From Pseudomonadota bacterium (GTDB lineage Bacteria; Pseudomonadota; Gammaproteobacteria; Steroidobacterales; Steroidobacteraceae): DNA of 64,000 bases. A model generated the notes under the pieces. The model was not told where the DNA came from. It did no database searches and saw only the letters and a program-made list of their open reading frames with translations. Where the stretch lies: positions 1 through 64,000 of the forward strand of contig JAFEDU010000005.1 of NCBI GenBank assembly GCA_018241425.1, written 5' to 3'. This document shows positions 39,593 through 51,171 of this stretch, one piece after another. A program made the translations under genes and the position numbers. Numbering within the stretch: position 1 is the first letter of the stretch; each line of letters opens with the position of its first letter.

Positions 39593-40048
39593 ATGAAGCG
39601 ACTGCTGATCGTTGGCCTGCTGGCCGCGCTGGGAAGTCTGCCGCGGATGGCGGCCGCCGGGCCATTTGCCGACGACATGGCGAAGTGCCTGGTCACGTCG
39701 ACCACGCAGGAAGACCGGATCGTGCTCGCCAAGTGGGTGTTCAACATGATGGCGCAGCACCCGGACGTCGCCAGTCTTGCCAACATCACCCCCGCGCAGC
39801 GCCAGGGGATCCTCAAGGACGCCGCCGCTCTCATTCAGCGACTCCTGACCGACTCCTGCCGCAGCCAGACCAGGGCAGCTTTGCAGAACGAAGGCGCCGC
39901 CACCATCCAGTACGGGTTCCAGGTTCTGGGCGCCTCGGCGATGCGCGGTCTCATGACCGAGCCGCACGTGATGGAGGGCGCGAAGGCACTGGGCCAGTAC
40001 CTCGACGAGGCGAAGATCAAGGAGCTGCTGGCAAACACCCCGCCCTGA
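39593..40048 (+). CDS. Secreted protein of unknown function
   Basis: 151 residues. A signal peptide (about 1-22, MKRLLIVGLLAALGSL core, ending AAA) leads to a mostly helical mature domain. Two cysteines (C32 in MAKCLVTS and C88 in TDSCRSQT) could form a disulfide. Related small exported proteins occur in gammaproteobacteria, but I know of no function. It is convergent with the next gene, with 32 bases between stops. Confidence 0.7.
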   Translation: MKRLLIVGLLAALGSLPRMAAAGPFADDMAKCLVTSTTQEDRIVLAKWVFNMMAQHPDVASLANITPAQRQGILKDAAALIQRLLTDSCRSQTRAALQNEGAATIQYGFQVLGASAMRGLMTEPHVMEGAKALGQYLDEAKIKELLANTPP

Positions 40049-40080
40049 GGATCGCGGGCCGCCGCATACCCGCGCTGCCT

Positions 40081-40653
40081 TCAGCGCGCGGCGCCCGCTG
40101 TGCGCGTCTGGTCGGTGATCCAGTTCACTTCCCAGGTCTTGCCGCCGTCCTCCGAGAAGGACTGCTCGAAGTGCGGGCTCGCCGTGTCGGTCCTTGACCA
40201 GATGAAGCGGACCATGATCGTGCGCCCCTCGAGCGTGTCCAGGGCGTAGAACTCGCCGACGCCGTTCGTGAACCGGCCCACCTGCGGCGGGTACATCCGT
40301 CCGTCCTTGCTGTTCGCCCAATAGAGGCTCCACTCGTGGGTGGCCGGGTTGTACAGCCGCAGGGTGAGTCCCTCGATGTGGCCGCCCGGGCTGTCGGTCT
40401 CGAACTCCTCCAGCTGCGAGCGGCCGTCCCACACCTTGCGCGTCACCGAGGTGCCATCGAACTGCACCCAGTCGTGCGCCCCGGACAGCGGGTGCATCAG
40501 TTTCTTCAGGTGGATGTTCCAGGAACCGATCTCGAAGTCGAAGTCGTGCTGGCCATCGCGTTGCGCCGGGGGCTCGGCGCCTGAGGTCGCGTAGGAGGTG
40601 AGCAGCATCACCCCGCACAGCGCGGCGAGTGAGAGGTACCTGAGGTGGTTCAT
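40081..40653 (-). CDS. Exported protein, DUF1579-like
   Basis: 190 residues with a signal peptide (about 1-26, ending SGA). The mature part is beta-rich; FDFEIGSWNIHLKKL, FDGTSVTRKVWDG and FSEDGGKTWEVNWI are typical of a DUF1579-like, calycin-shaped family with no known reaction, often found beside unrelated genes. The ATG at 40653 was chosen; another ATG two codons earlier is possible. The pyruvate carboxylase gene ends 86 bases upstream on the same strand. Confidence 0.7.
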   Translation of the reverse strand: MNHLRYLSLAALCGVMLLTSYATSGAEPPAQRDGQHDFDFEIGSWNIHLKKLMHPLSGAHDWVQFDGTSVTRKVWDGRSQLEEFETDSPGGHIEGLTLRLYNPATHEWSLYWANSKDGRMYPPQVGRFTNGVGEFYALDTLEGRTIMVRFIWSRTDTASPHFEQSFSEDGGKTWEVNWITDQTRTAGAAR

Positions 40654-40739
40654 GGACATCCCCGCATCGCAAGCGAGGCCTGCGATCATACGACGGTGCG
40701 CGCGTGCGGCACGCTCGTCCCGCCGCGCGGTCGTGCGGG

Positions 40740-44210
<3,471 letters not shown>

Positions 44211-44296
44211 TCATCGATGGATGGAGCGACCCGTCCGGTCGCCTGCATCGCGCGTGCCAGGGGGAGCGGCTCGATCATAGCCGCGGAGATAAAGAG

Positions 44297-45301
44297 ATGT
44301 CGTGCCTGAAACCGCCGCTGTTCGTCCTGTTGGGCCTCGCTTCCGGTCTTGCCGCTGCCGCGGCGCCGCCGCCTGCGCCCCCCGCACCGCCGCCGATCGC
44401 GATCGCCATCCACGGCGGCGCCGGCGTCATCGACCCGGACAAGATGACCCCGGACAAGGCCGCCTCCTACCGCGCGGGCCTCGCCGCCGCCCTGGATGCC
44501 GGTTACGCGATCCTGGAGCGGGGCGGCTCGAGCCTCGATGCGGTGACCACCGCGGTGCGCATCCTGGAGGATGACCCGCAGTTCAATGCCGGGCGCGGCG
44601 CGGTGCTCAACCAGGACGGGGACGCCGAGCTGGACGCCGCGGTGATGGACGGCCACGGGCCGCGGGCCGGGGCGGTCGCCGGCGTCAAGCACGTCAAGAA
44701 CCCCGTCGACCTCGCCCGCCTGGTCATGGAGCGCAGCCCCCACGTCATGATGACCGGGGACGGAGCCGAGGAATTTGCCCTGGAACAGGGCGTGGTGCTG
44801 GTGCCGCGCGGCTACTTCCGCACCCACCAGCGCATCGCGGAGCTCGAGGAGGCCCGCCAGGCCGAGAAGGCCCGGGGCAGCAACACCGGCACCGTGGGTG
44901 CGGTGGCGCTCGACCGCGCCGGGAACCTCGCCGCGGCGACCTCCACCGGCGGCCTCACCAACAAGCACCGCGGCCGGGTCGGCGACACCCCGATCATCGG
45001 CGCGGGCACCTATGCCAACAACCAGACCTGTGCGGTCTCCGGGACCGGCTATGGGGAGTACTTCATCCGCGCCGTGCTCGCCTACGACATCTGCGCGATG
45101 GTGGCCTACAAGAAGATGACCCTCGCCCAGGCGGTGACCGAGGAGCTGCACAACAAGCTCCAGGCCGCCGGCGGCGAAGGCGGCGTCATCGCGATCGACC
45201 CCTCCGGCGAGATCGTCATGGACTTCAATAGCGTCGGCATGTTCCGCGCCGCACGCGACGCCCGCGGCCGGCGTGAGATCGCCATGTACCGGGACAAGTA
45301 A
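44297..45301 (+). CDS. Exported isoaspartyl peptidase/L-asparaginase (Ntn hydrolase)
   Basis: 334 residues with a signal peptide (about 1-23, ending AAA) and a Pro-rich linker before the IAIHGGAGVI start of the fold. The autocleavage site is GT in NTGTVGAVA; the Thr becomes the N-terminal nucleophile of the beta subunit. Later GRVGDTPIIGAGTYA is part of the substrate-binding region. It hydrolyses beta-aspartyl dipeptides and asparagine and here should act in the periplasm. A cytosolic paralogue follows after 8 bases, so the two form one unit. Confidence 0.92.
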   Translation: MSCLKPPLFVLLGLASGLAAAAAPPPAPPAPPPIAIAIHGGAGVIDPDKMTPDKAASYRAGLAAALDAGYAILERGGSSLDAVTTAVRILEDDPQFNAGRGAVLNQDGDAELDAAVMDGHGPRAGAVAGVKHVKNPVDLARLVMERSPHVMMTGDGAEEFALEQGVVLVPRGYFRTHQRIAELEEARQAEKARGSNTGTVGAVALDRAGNLAAATSTGGLTNKHRGRVGDTPIIGAGTYANNQTCAVSGTGYGEYFIRAVLAYDICAMVAYKKMTLAQAVTEELHNKLQAAGGEGGVIAIDPSGEIVMDFNSVGMFRAARDARGRREIAMYRDK

Positions 45302-45309
45302 GGAGCCGC

Positions 45310-46218
45310 ATGCACGCCATCGCCATCCATGGCGGCGCCGGGGCCGCCCCGCGCGCCCTGCTCTCGGCCGAGCGCGAGGCGCTCTACCGCGCCGGGCTGG
45401 CCGCCGCGCTCGACCGCGGCTACGCGGTGCTCGAGCAGGGCGGCTCGAGCCTGGAGGCGGTCACGGTAGCGGTGAAGATCCTCGAGGACGACCCGCTCTT
45501 CAACGCCGGCCACGGCGCGGCGCTCACCCGCGACGGCGCCGCCGAGCTCGACTCGGCCATCATGGACGGCCGCAACATGCGCGCCGGTGCGGTGGCCTCG
45601 GTGCGGCACGTCCGCAACCCCGTGGAGCTCGCGCGCCACGTCATGGAGAAATCGCGCCACGTGCTGCTGGTCGGCCCCGGCGCCGAGGAGTTTGCGCTCG
45701 AGGAGGGGCTGAGCCTGGTGCCCAACACCTACTTCCGCACGCAGGAGCGCATCGAGCAGCTGGCGTTCGAGCAGCGCGGCGAGCACGTCTCGGACATCGT
45801 GCCCCCGGGCAAGGGCACGGTCGGGGCCGTGGCGCGCGATGCAGACGGGAACCTGGCCGCAGCCACCTCCACCGGCGGCATGACCAACAAGCGCCCGGGG
45901 CGCGTCGGGGACTCCCCGATCATCGGCGCCGGCACCTACGCCAAGAACGGCGTGTGCGCGGTCTCGGCCACCGGCCATGGCGAGTACTTCATCCGCGCCG
46001 TGGCCGCGCACCACGTGTGCGCGGCGGTCGAGTACCGGGGGCTGGCGCTCGAGGATGCGGTGCGCGAGCTGCTGCACGACATCCTGGGCCCGCTCGGGGG
46101 CGATGGCGGCCTGATCGCGGTCGACCACGCCGGGCGCATCGTCATGGATTTCAGTACCGAGGGTATGTTCCGCGGCGCGCGCGACTCCAACGGCCGGCGC
46201 GACATCGCCATCTACTGA
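45310..46218 (+). CDS. Cytosolic isoaspartyl peptidase/L-asparaginase (paralogue)
   Basis: 302 residues. It starts straight at the fold (MHAIAIHGGAGAAP) with no signal peptide. The cleavage site GKGTVGAVA carries the nucleophile Thr. Sequence along the whole length is close to the preceding exported protein (GGSSLEAV, NAGHGAAL, ATSTGGMTNK, GDSPIIGAGTYA), so the pair comes from a tandem duplication with loss or gain of export. It should repair or degrade isoaspartyl peptides in the cytosol. It is convergent with the GlxA-type regulator gene, 19 bases between stops. Confidence 0.92.
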   Translation: MHAIAIHGGAGAAPRALLSAEREALYRAGLAAALDRGYAVLEQGGSSLEAVTVAVKILEDDPLFNAGHGAALTRDGAAELDSAIMDGRNMRAGAVASVRHVRNPVELARHVMEKSRHVLLVGPGAEEFALEEGLSLVPNTYFRTQERIEQLAFEQRGEHVSDIVPPGKGTVGAVARDADGNLAAATSTGGMTNKRPGRVGDSPIIGAGTYAKNGVCAVSATGHGEYFIRAVAAHHVCAAVEYRGLALEDAVRELLHDILGPLGGDGGLIAVDHAGRIVMDFSTEGMFRGARDSNGRRDIAIY

Positions 46219-46237
46219 AGAGCCCGCCGGCGCAGGT

Positions 46238-47215
46238 TTACGCTACAGGCGCCGCCTGCGAACGCAGCACGCTCGGCGGCCGGGCCTCCCAGCGCGACCA
46301 TACGCGCCGCAGCTGCTGTGCCGAGCGGAACCCCGCGCGGGCCGCCACGCCCTCGAGGTTGAGGCGGCTCTGCGTCACCAGCTGCCGCGCGAGCGCGAAG
46401 CGGATGAGCTGCACGTAGTCGAGCGGGGAGCAGTGCGCGTGCTCGGCGAACAGGCGCGCGAGGTTGCGCGGGCTGGTGCAGGCCACCGCCGCGAGCTCGC
46501 GGGCTCCCCAACGGGCGGCCGGCTCCCGGGTCACGGCGTCCTGGACGCGGTGCACCGCCGGGTGCAGGTGGTTGCGGTGCAGGACCCACGGCGACAGCGC
46601 CGGGTCCGAACCGGCGCGGCGCAGGTACACCACCAGGTCCCGGGCCACGTTCGCGGCCACCTGCGCTCCGAGCTGCTGCCCGATCACGTGCAGGGCGAGG
46701 TCCAGGCCCGCGGTCACCCCGGCGCTCGTCACGACCGGTCCGTCCTCGACGAAGATGCGGTTGTCGAACACCTGGGCACGCGGTTCGATGCGCTTGAGCT
46801 CGGCGAGGTGCTCGTGGTGGGTGGTGCAGCCGCGCCCGGCGAGCAGTCCCGCGTGCGCGGCCAGCACGCTCCCGGCGCACACGCCCATCAGGAGGTCCGG
46901 CGGCGCGGCGAGCCCCCGCAGCCAATCGATCACGGCGCGCGCTGCGGGATCCGTGGCGTCGATGCGCTCGGCGGCAATTCCGGTGAGCACCAGGATGGCG
47001 TGCCGCGGCAGGCGTGCCGGCAGGGGATCGAGTTCCGCCAGGGTCAGCCCGACCGCGGCCTTGAGGTGCGGCTGTGGCGCGATGAAGCGCAGGCGGTAGG
47101 CTCCCGGGACGTGCCTGGCCGCATTGCGGAAGGCGTCCGCGGGACCGGCCAGGTCGAGCAGCACTACCTGCGGCAGCACCACGAACAGCACTTCCCGGAG
47201 CGGCGGCGCGGCCAT
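46238..47215 (-). CDS. GlxA-type transcriptional regulator (DJ-1/PfpI plus AraC HTH)
   Basis: 325 residues. Residues about 1-185 form a DJ-1/PfpI-like sensor domain with Cys in LMGVCAGSVLAA at the position of the nucleophile elbow. The C-terminal part (about 225-325) is an AraC-type double helix-turn-helix, with ACTSPRNLARLF and RAGFRSAQQLRRVWSR as recognition helices. It probably senses a small amine or amide metabolite. The upstream isochorismatase-like gene is 11 bases away on the same strand, so the pair is likely co-transcribed and the hydrolase may act on the inducer. Confidence 0.88.
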   Translation of the reverse strand: MAAPPLREVLFVVLPQVVLLDLAGPADAFRNAARHVPGAYRLRFIAPQPHLKAAVGLTLAELDPLPARLPRHAILVLTGIAAERIDATDPAARAVIDWLRGLAAPPDLLMGVCAGSVLAAHAGLLAGRGCTTHHEHLAELKRIEPRAQVFDNRIFVEDGPVVTSAGVTAGLDLALHVIGQQLGAQVAANVARDLVVYLRRAGSDPALSPWVLHRNHLHPAVHRVQDAVTREPAARWGARELAAVACTSPRNLARLFAEHAHCSPLDYVQLIRFALARQLVTQSRLNLEGVAARAGFRSAQQLRRVWSRWEARPPSVLRSQAAPVA

Positions 47216-47226
47216 CCGGGGCTTTC

Positions 47227-47793
47227 CTAGGCGAGCGCCGCGCTCGTGGGCACCACCTGGGCGAAGCGTCCCTCGAGCACGAGCTCGGTGCGCTCGCGGA
47301 TCTCGGCGGGGGAGACCTCGCGGCCGGCGCGGGTGCGCATCGGGAAAGTGAGCGTGGCATCCGTGACGTAACGCACCCTGAAGCCGAGGTCGGAGGCGTG
47401 CCGGGTGGTGGTCTCGCAGCACTGCTCGGTGCGGATACCGGTGACGAGCAGCTCGCCGATGTTTCGCTCCCGCAGCCACGCCTCCAGCGTCGTCCCGTCC
47501 GCGGTACGGCCGAACATCGCCGAATGCACGGTCTTGCGCACCACGACCTGCGGCCGGATCTCCAGGCCCCGGAGCGTGCGCACGAAGCCGGAGGCCACGG
47601 CGAATGGGTTGCCCGGCTCCGCGGCCGTTTCGGCCTCCTCGTGGAAGACCTGGACGACCGGGATGTCGCGCCGCGCGGCCTCGTTGACCAGCGCCTGTAC
47701 GTTGGCGAGGAAGGGTACGAGCTCGCGCTCGCTGAAATACGGTCGGCGCCGGAAGGATTCCTGGACGTCGATGACGAGCAGTGCCTGCTGCAT
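47227..47793 (-). CDS. Isochorismatase-family cysteine hydrolase
   Basis: 188 residues. The triad is visible: Asp9 in LLVIDVQESF, Lys in VVRKTVHSAMFG and Cys in GIRTEQCCETT. Family members act as nicotinamidases, N-carbamoylsarcosine amidases or isochorismatases; the substrate here is not clear. GAGGAA about nine bases before ATG 47793 supports the start. It is followed 11 bases later by the GlxA-type regulator gene. Confidence 0.88.
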   Translation of the reverse strand: MQQALLVIDVQESFRRRPYFSERELVPFLANVQALVNEAARRDIPVVQVFHEEAETAAEPGNPFAVASGFVRTLRGLEIRPQVVVRKTVHSAMFGRTADGTTLEAWLRERNIGELLVTGIRTEQCCETTTRHASDLGFRVRYVTDATLTFPMRTRAGREVSPAEIRERTELVLEGRFAQVVPTSAALA

Positions 47794-47897
47794 GGCGGTG
47801 TTCCTCAGGTGATGAATTTCAGCTACATCCTGAGCCACACGTGGTGCTTAATCCACAGTCATTCTAGACCATGATGATTCAAAAACGGACATAGGTC

Positions 47898-48605
47898 TCA
47901 GGCGACCGAAATGCGGGCTGGCAGGAGCTCGCCCTGGGACCTGGGGGGAGCTTCCGCGCGGCGCGGCGGCAGCCGGCGCGGCAGGCCCGCATCCCCGGTA
48001 CGCAGCTCGGCCGCGATGAGCGCCTGGGCATGCAGGCGGGCACGCTCCAGGGCCGGTGAATCGCGTCGGGCCGCCGCGGCAAACAGCGCCCGCCACAGGG
48101 CGGGTCGCGCGCCCCAGCGCGGCTGCAGTCCGCGCGCATGGCGCGCCGCCACGGCGCGCGCCTCGCCGAGGGTCAGCTCGCTGAACTGGGTGAGGCGCAG
48201 GACCGGCACACCCAGCAGCATGCGGGCGGCACTCAGCTGGCAGCGCGCGAGGTGCCAGGCGAAGGTCATGACGCCCTGCGCGGCCTGCACCGCCGCGGCA
48301 CCCGTGTCCGGCGCGACGCCGCCCGCCGCGCCCTCGGCCACGTGCGGCCGCCCGAGATCGACGAACCCCGGGTCCGCCAGGAGCACCATGCCGCCGCACA
48401 ACTGCGTGCGCGCCTCCGCATCCAGCGAGGCCCAGCCCGCGGCAATGCAGGCGCGCACGTCCGCGTGCTGCGCGCCGGCCGCCTGCGCCGCGAACAGCTC
48501 CAGGCACTCCGCGTTGATGTCCTTGAGCGAGGCCAGCGTGCCGCTGCGCACCCACCCGGCGGGGGTGTCGCTGGCCTGGTACTCGATGTCGCAGTGCAGC
48601 AGCAT
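47898..48605 (-). CDS. Protein of unknown function, divergent from the FlhC-like gene
   Basis: 235 residues, not recognised. It has four scattered Cys (residues 5, 34, 53 and 70 region), largely helical Ala/Leu/Arg-rich sequence, and a basic, Pro-rich C-terminus. There is no signal peptide or clear membrane segment. AAGGAGAG before ATG 48605 is a strong ribosome binding site and supports that this is a real gene. It shares a 167-base divergent region with the FlhC-like regulator gene, which may control it. Confidence 0.6.
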   Translation of the reverse strand: MLLHCDIEYQASDTPAGWVRSGTLASLKDINAECLELFAAQAAGAQHADVRACIAAGWASLDAEARTQLCGGMVLLADPGFVDLGRPHVAEGAAGGVAPDTGAAAVQAAQGVMTFAWHLARCQLSAARMLLGVPVLRLTQFSELTLGEARAVAARHARGLQPRWGARPALWRALFAAAARRDSPALERARLHAQALIAAELRTGDAGLPRRLPPRRAEAPPRSQGELLPARISVA

Positions 48606-48671
48606 GACGGCTCTCCTTACCCTTAGGCGGCCAGCCATGTTAGCGGCGCCGCTTCAAAAGGCCATCCGCAG

Positions 48672-48693
48672 ATTTGGGAATTTTTAACCAAAT
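48672..48693. promoter_or_regulatory. AT-rich dyad in divergent promoter region
   Basis: ATTTGG-N10-CCAAAT, a 22-base inverted repeat in an AT-rich patch midway between the unknown gene and the FlhC-like gene. It could be an operator for a dimeric regulator. The protein that binds is unknown. Confidence 0.35.
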
Positions 48694-48772
48694 TTGCACA
48701 GTGGGCAGCGGCACGTTTTGCACCGACAATGGTCGTCGTTCGGCAGGCCAACAATACAAACGCGGGGACGGT

Positions 48773-49318
48773 ATGCGCATATCCGACGACCGCTATCACG
48801 GCGAACGCGAGCGCATGGTGCTGGCGCTGCGCTTCCTGCGCCACGAGGCGCGCACGCAGACGATCCGCACCTGGACGGGGCTGAGCGACGATCGCATCCG
48901 CAAGCTCTACCGCTCCTACCTCGGCGCCGTGCGGCGCGAGCTGCCGCGCCATCGCGGCAAGTCGCCGCAGCAGGCGGCCTACTTCACCCGCTCGGTGCGC
49001 CTGCAGGAAGAGACGGCGGCGCTGACCACCACACTGTGGCTCGCCGGCGTGCTGCCGGCCGCCGGGGTTCCCGAGGCCGCAGGATCGCCCGCGGCGCTCG
49101 CGCGCGGCGCCTTGCTGTGCACCGCCTTCGAGGCCTACCGCCTGGCGCGACCCGAGGCGCTCATCTCGTTCGAGCACGCGGTCTTCCTGGCCGCCGTCCT
49201 CACCCGCGGCGACCAGCTGCGGATCGGGTGGTGCGGCCGGTGCGGCGGCCTCACGGTCGCGGAGACCTGCGCGCTGCGGGTGCGGCCCTGCCAGCACTGC
49301 AGCGGGCCCGCAACCTGA
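48773..49318 (+). CDS. FlhC-like transcriptional regulator with C-terminal zinc site
   Basis: 181 residues. The N-terminal helices, including TWTGLSDDRIRKLYRSYLG, match the DNA-binding part of FlhC, and the C-terminal CGRCGG plus CQHC pair (about 157-176) matches its four-Cys zinc site. FlhC normally joins FlhD to activate flagellar genes, but no flhD or flagellar gene is near, so this is an orphan FlhC-family protein. ATG 48773 is chosen from the family start; a poor Shine-Dalgarno (GGGGAC) is present. Confidence 0.65.
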   Translation: MRISDDRYHGERERMVLALRFLRHEARTQTIRTWTGLSDDRIRKLYRSYLGAVRRELPRHRGKSPQQAAYFTRSVRLQEETAALTTTLWLAGVLPAAGVPEAAGSPAALARGALLCTAFEAYRLARPEALISFEHAVFLAAVLTRGDQLRIGWCGRCGGLTVAETCALRVRPCQHCSGPAT

Positions 49319-49325
49319 GCGCTGC

Positions 49326-49331
49326 TAGAAT
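49326..49331 (+). promoter_or_regulatory. Possible -10 element of nudC
   Basis: TAGAAT in GCTAGAATGC, 33 bases before the nudC start codon. No clear -35 hexamer. Confidence 0.35.
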
Positions 49332-49363
49332 GCGCGGCCATTGCCCACAGGCTGACGGCGCGC

Positions 49364-50254
49364 ATGGACCCGCATCGCCCGAACTTCCTTGCCGGTCCCT
49401 ACCTCGACCGGCGCTCCGAGGCACGCGAGGACGCGCGCTGGATCGAGCTCGCGCGCGGCGACCCCGGGACGCGCTACCTGGTGGGCCGCGGCAGTGCCCA
49501 GCTGCTGGCGCGCGGGAACGCCCCCGCGATCGCGTTCCTCGACAACGACCACCCGCTGGTGGTCGCGGCCGCCGACACGCAGCTGGTGCTGCTCGGCTGG
49601 TTCCGCGAGGTGCGGGTGGTGCTGCTCGATCTGCCGCCGGATGGCGACGTACCGCTGCCGGAAGGCACCGGCTTCGAGGAGCTGCGTCCGCTCGCCCCGC
49701 TCCTCGACGGGGAAGACGCAGCACTGCTCGCCTACGCGCGCGCCCTGGGCTACTGGCGCGGCCGCCACCGCTTCTGCGGTGCCTGCGGCGCGCCGACCGC
49801 ACCGACGCACGCCGGCCACTGCCAGCGCTGCACGCGTTGCGGCACCGAGTTCTTCCCGCGCATCGACCCGGCCATCATCGTGCTGGTGAGCGACGGGGAG
49901 CGTGCGCTCCTCGGGCGGCAGAAAAGCTGGCCGCCGCGGCGCTACTCGACCATCGCCGGCTTCGTCGAGCCCGGCGAGAGTCTCGAGGACGCCGTGGCGC
50001 GCGAGGTCCTCGAGGAGACCGGGGTCGCCGTGCACGACGTGCGCTACCAGTCTTCGCAGCCCTGGCCGTTCCCCTCCTCGCTCATGCTCGGGTTCCTCGC
50101 GAGCGCCGACCCCGGCAGCACCGTGCGCTGCGGCGGCGAGCTCGAGGATGCGCGCTGGATGACGCGCGCCGAACTGACCAGCGGCGAGATCCTGCCGCCG
50201 CCGGTGCAGTCGATCTCCTGGCGCCTGGTGCAGACCTGGCTCGAGGGGGGCTGA
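49364..50254 (+). CDS. nudC: NAD(+) diphosphatase
   Basis: 296 residues. Hydrolyses NAD(H) to NMN and AMP, and in E. coli also removes NAD caps from RNA. A four-Cys zinc site lies between the domains (RFCGACGAP and CQRCTRCGTE). The Nudix box GFVEPGESLEDAVAREVLEE runs about 206-225 with all acidic residues, and the NudC-specific motif SQPWPFPSS follows. The next gene (NRDE) starts six bases after its stop, so the two are co-transcribed. Confidence 0.95.
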   Translation: MDPHRPNFLAGPYLDRRSEAREDARWIELARGDPGTRYLVGRGSAQLLARGNAPAIAFLDNDHPLVVAAADTQLVLLGWFREVRVVLLDLPPDGDVPLPEGTGFEELRPLAPLLDGEDAALLAYARALGYWRGRHRFCGACGAPTAPTHAGHCQRCTRCGTEFFPRIDPAIIVLVSDGERALLGRQKSWPPRRYSTIAGFVEPGESLEDAVAREVLEETGVAVHDVRYQSSQPWPFPSSLMLGFLASADPGSTVRCGGELEDARWMTRAELTSGEILPPPVQSISWRLVQTWLEGG

Positions 50255-50260
50255 GGCGGC

Positions 50261-51040
50261 GTGTGCCTGCTCGTACTGGCCTGGAACGCCCACCCACGCT
50301 TCCGGCTCATCGTCGCCGCCAACCGCGATGAGTTCCACGACCGCCCGGCACAGGGGCTGCACCCCTGGCGGGCACCGCTGCCGATCCTGGCCGGGCGCGA
50401 CCTGCGGGCCGGCGGCACCTGGCTCGGGCTGGACCGCACGCGGCGCTTCGGGGTGATCACCAACTTCCGCGACCGGCAGCCACCGCTCGCGGGTGCGCCC
50501 TCGCGCGGCGAGCTGATCCCCGCCTACCTCGGCGGCGCCGCGGACCCCCAGCAGTTCTTCGGCGCGCTCGGGCCGCGGGCCGCGACCTACTCGGGCTTCA
50601 ACCTGCTGCTGGCCGACGGGCAGTCGCTCTGGTACGGCAGCAACCGCGCGCAGCCGTTCGCACGGGCGCTCACCCCCGGGGTGTACGGCCTGTCAAACGG
50701 CCTGCTCGACACGCCGTGGCCGAAGCTGGTGCGCGTGCGCGCCGCCTTCGGCGCCTGGCTCGCCGGCGGGAGCGACGACCCGCAGGGACTGTTCACGCTC
50801 CTGGGCGACCGCACCCGGGTCGCCGCGGACCACGAGCTGCCGCAGACCGGGGTAACGCGCGACTGGGAGCGCGTGTTGTCGGCACCGTTCGTCCTGGACG
50901 CAGGCTACGGGACCCGCGCCTCGACCGTGCTGCTCCTGGGGCACGACGGGCACGTGTTCCTCGCCGAGCGGCGCTTCGACGCCGCGGGCCAGCCGGGCGA
51001 ATCGCACGCCTTCGACCTCGAACCGGGTGCGTGGGCCTGA
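50261..51040 (+). CDS. NRDE family protein (TANGO2-like)
   Basis: 259 residues with GTG start. The N-terminal Asn-Arg-Asp-Glu motif is in ANRDEFHDRP (about 20-29) after Cys2, as in the NRDE/TANGO2 family. Family proteins resemble Ntn hydrolases with Cys2 as possible nucleophile; TANGO2 homologues have been linked to haem handling. The role here is not known. It follows nudC by six bases. Confidence 0.85.
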   Translation: MCLLVLAWNAHPRFRLIVAANRDEFHDRPAQGLHPWRAPLPILAGRDLRAGGTWLGLDRTRRFGVITNFRDRQPPLAGAPSRGELIPAYLGGAADPQQFFGALGPRAATYSGFNLLLADGQSLWYGSNRAQPFARALTPGVYGLSNGLLDTPWPKLVRVRAAFGAWLAGGSDDPQGLFTLLGDRTRVAADHELPQTGVTRDWERVLSAPFVLDAGYGTRASTVLLLGHDGHVFLAERRFDAAGQPGESHAFDLEPGAWA

Positions 51041-51134
51041 ACCGCACCTGAAGCGGCGCGACCCGGCACGGAACCTCGCCGGCACGGGGCCACTCCTATG
51101 TGAACGGCGGCGAGCGGCTTGCGCGCCAACGCAA

Positions 51135-51140
51135 TAGAAT
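51135..51140 (+). promoter_or_regulatory. Possible -10 element of tamA
   Basis: TAGAAT in CAATAGAATTC, 32 bases before the tamA start codon. No clear -35 hexamer. Confidence 0.35.
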
Positions 51141-51171
51141 TCCTGCACTTTCTTCCGGCAACACCTATTAG

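Noticed and set aside
47835..47844. CCACACGTGG dyad as operator for the GlxA-type regulator
   Set aside because: Arms of only four bases and AraC-type proteins rarely use such palindromes.
48694..50331. 545-codon plus-strand frame across the FlhC-like and nudC genes
   Set aside because: Runs out of frame through two well-supported genes and is Arg/Ala-rich without domains.
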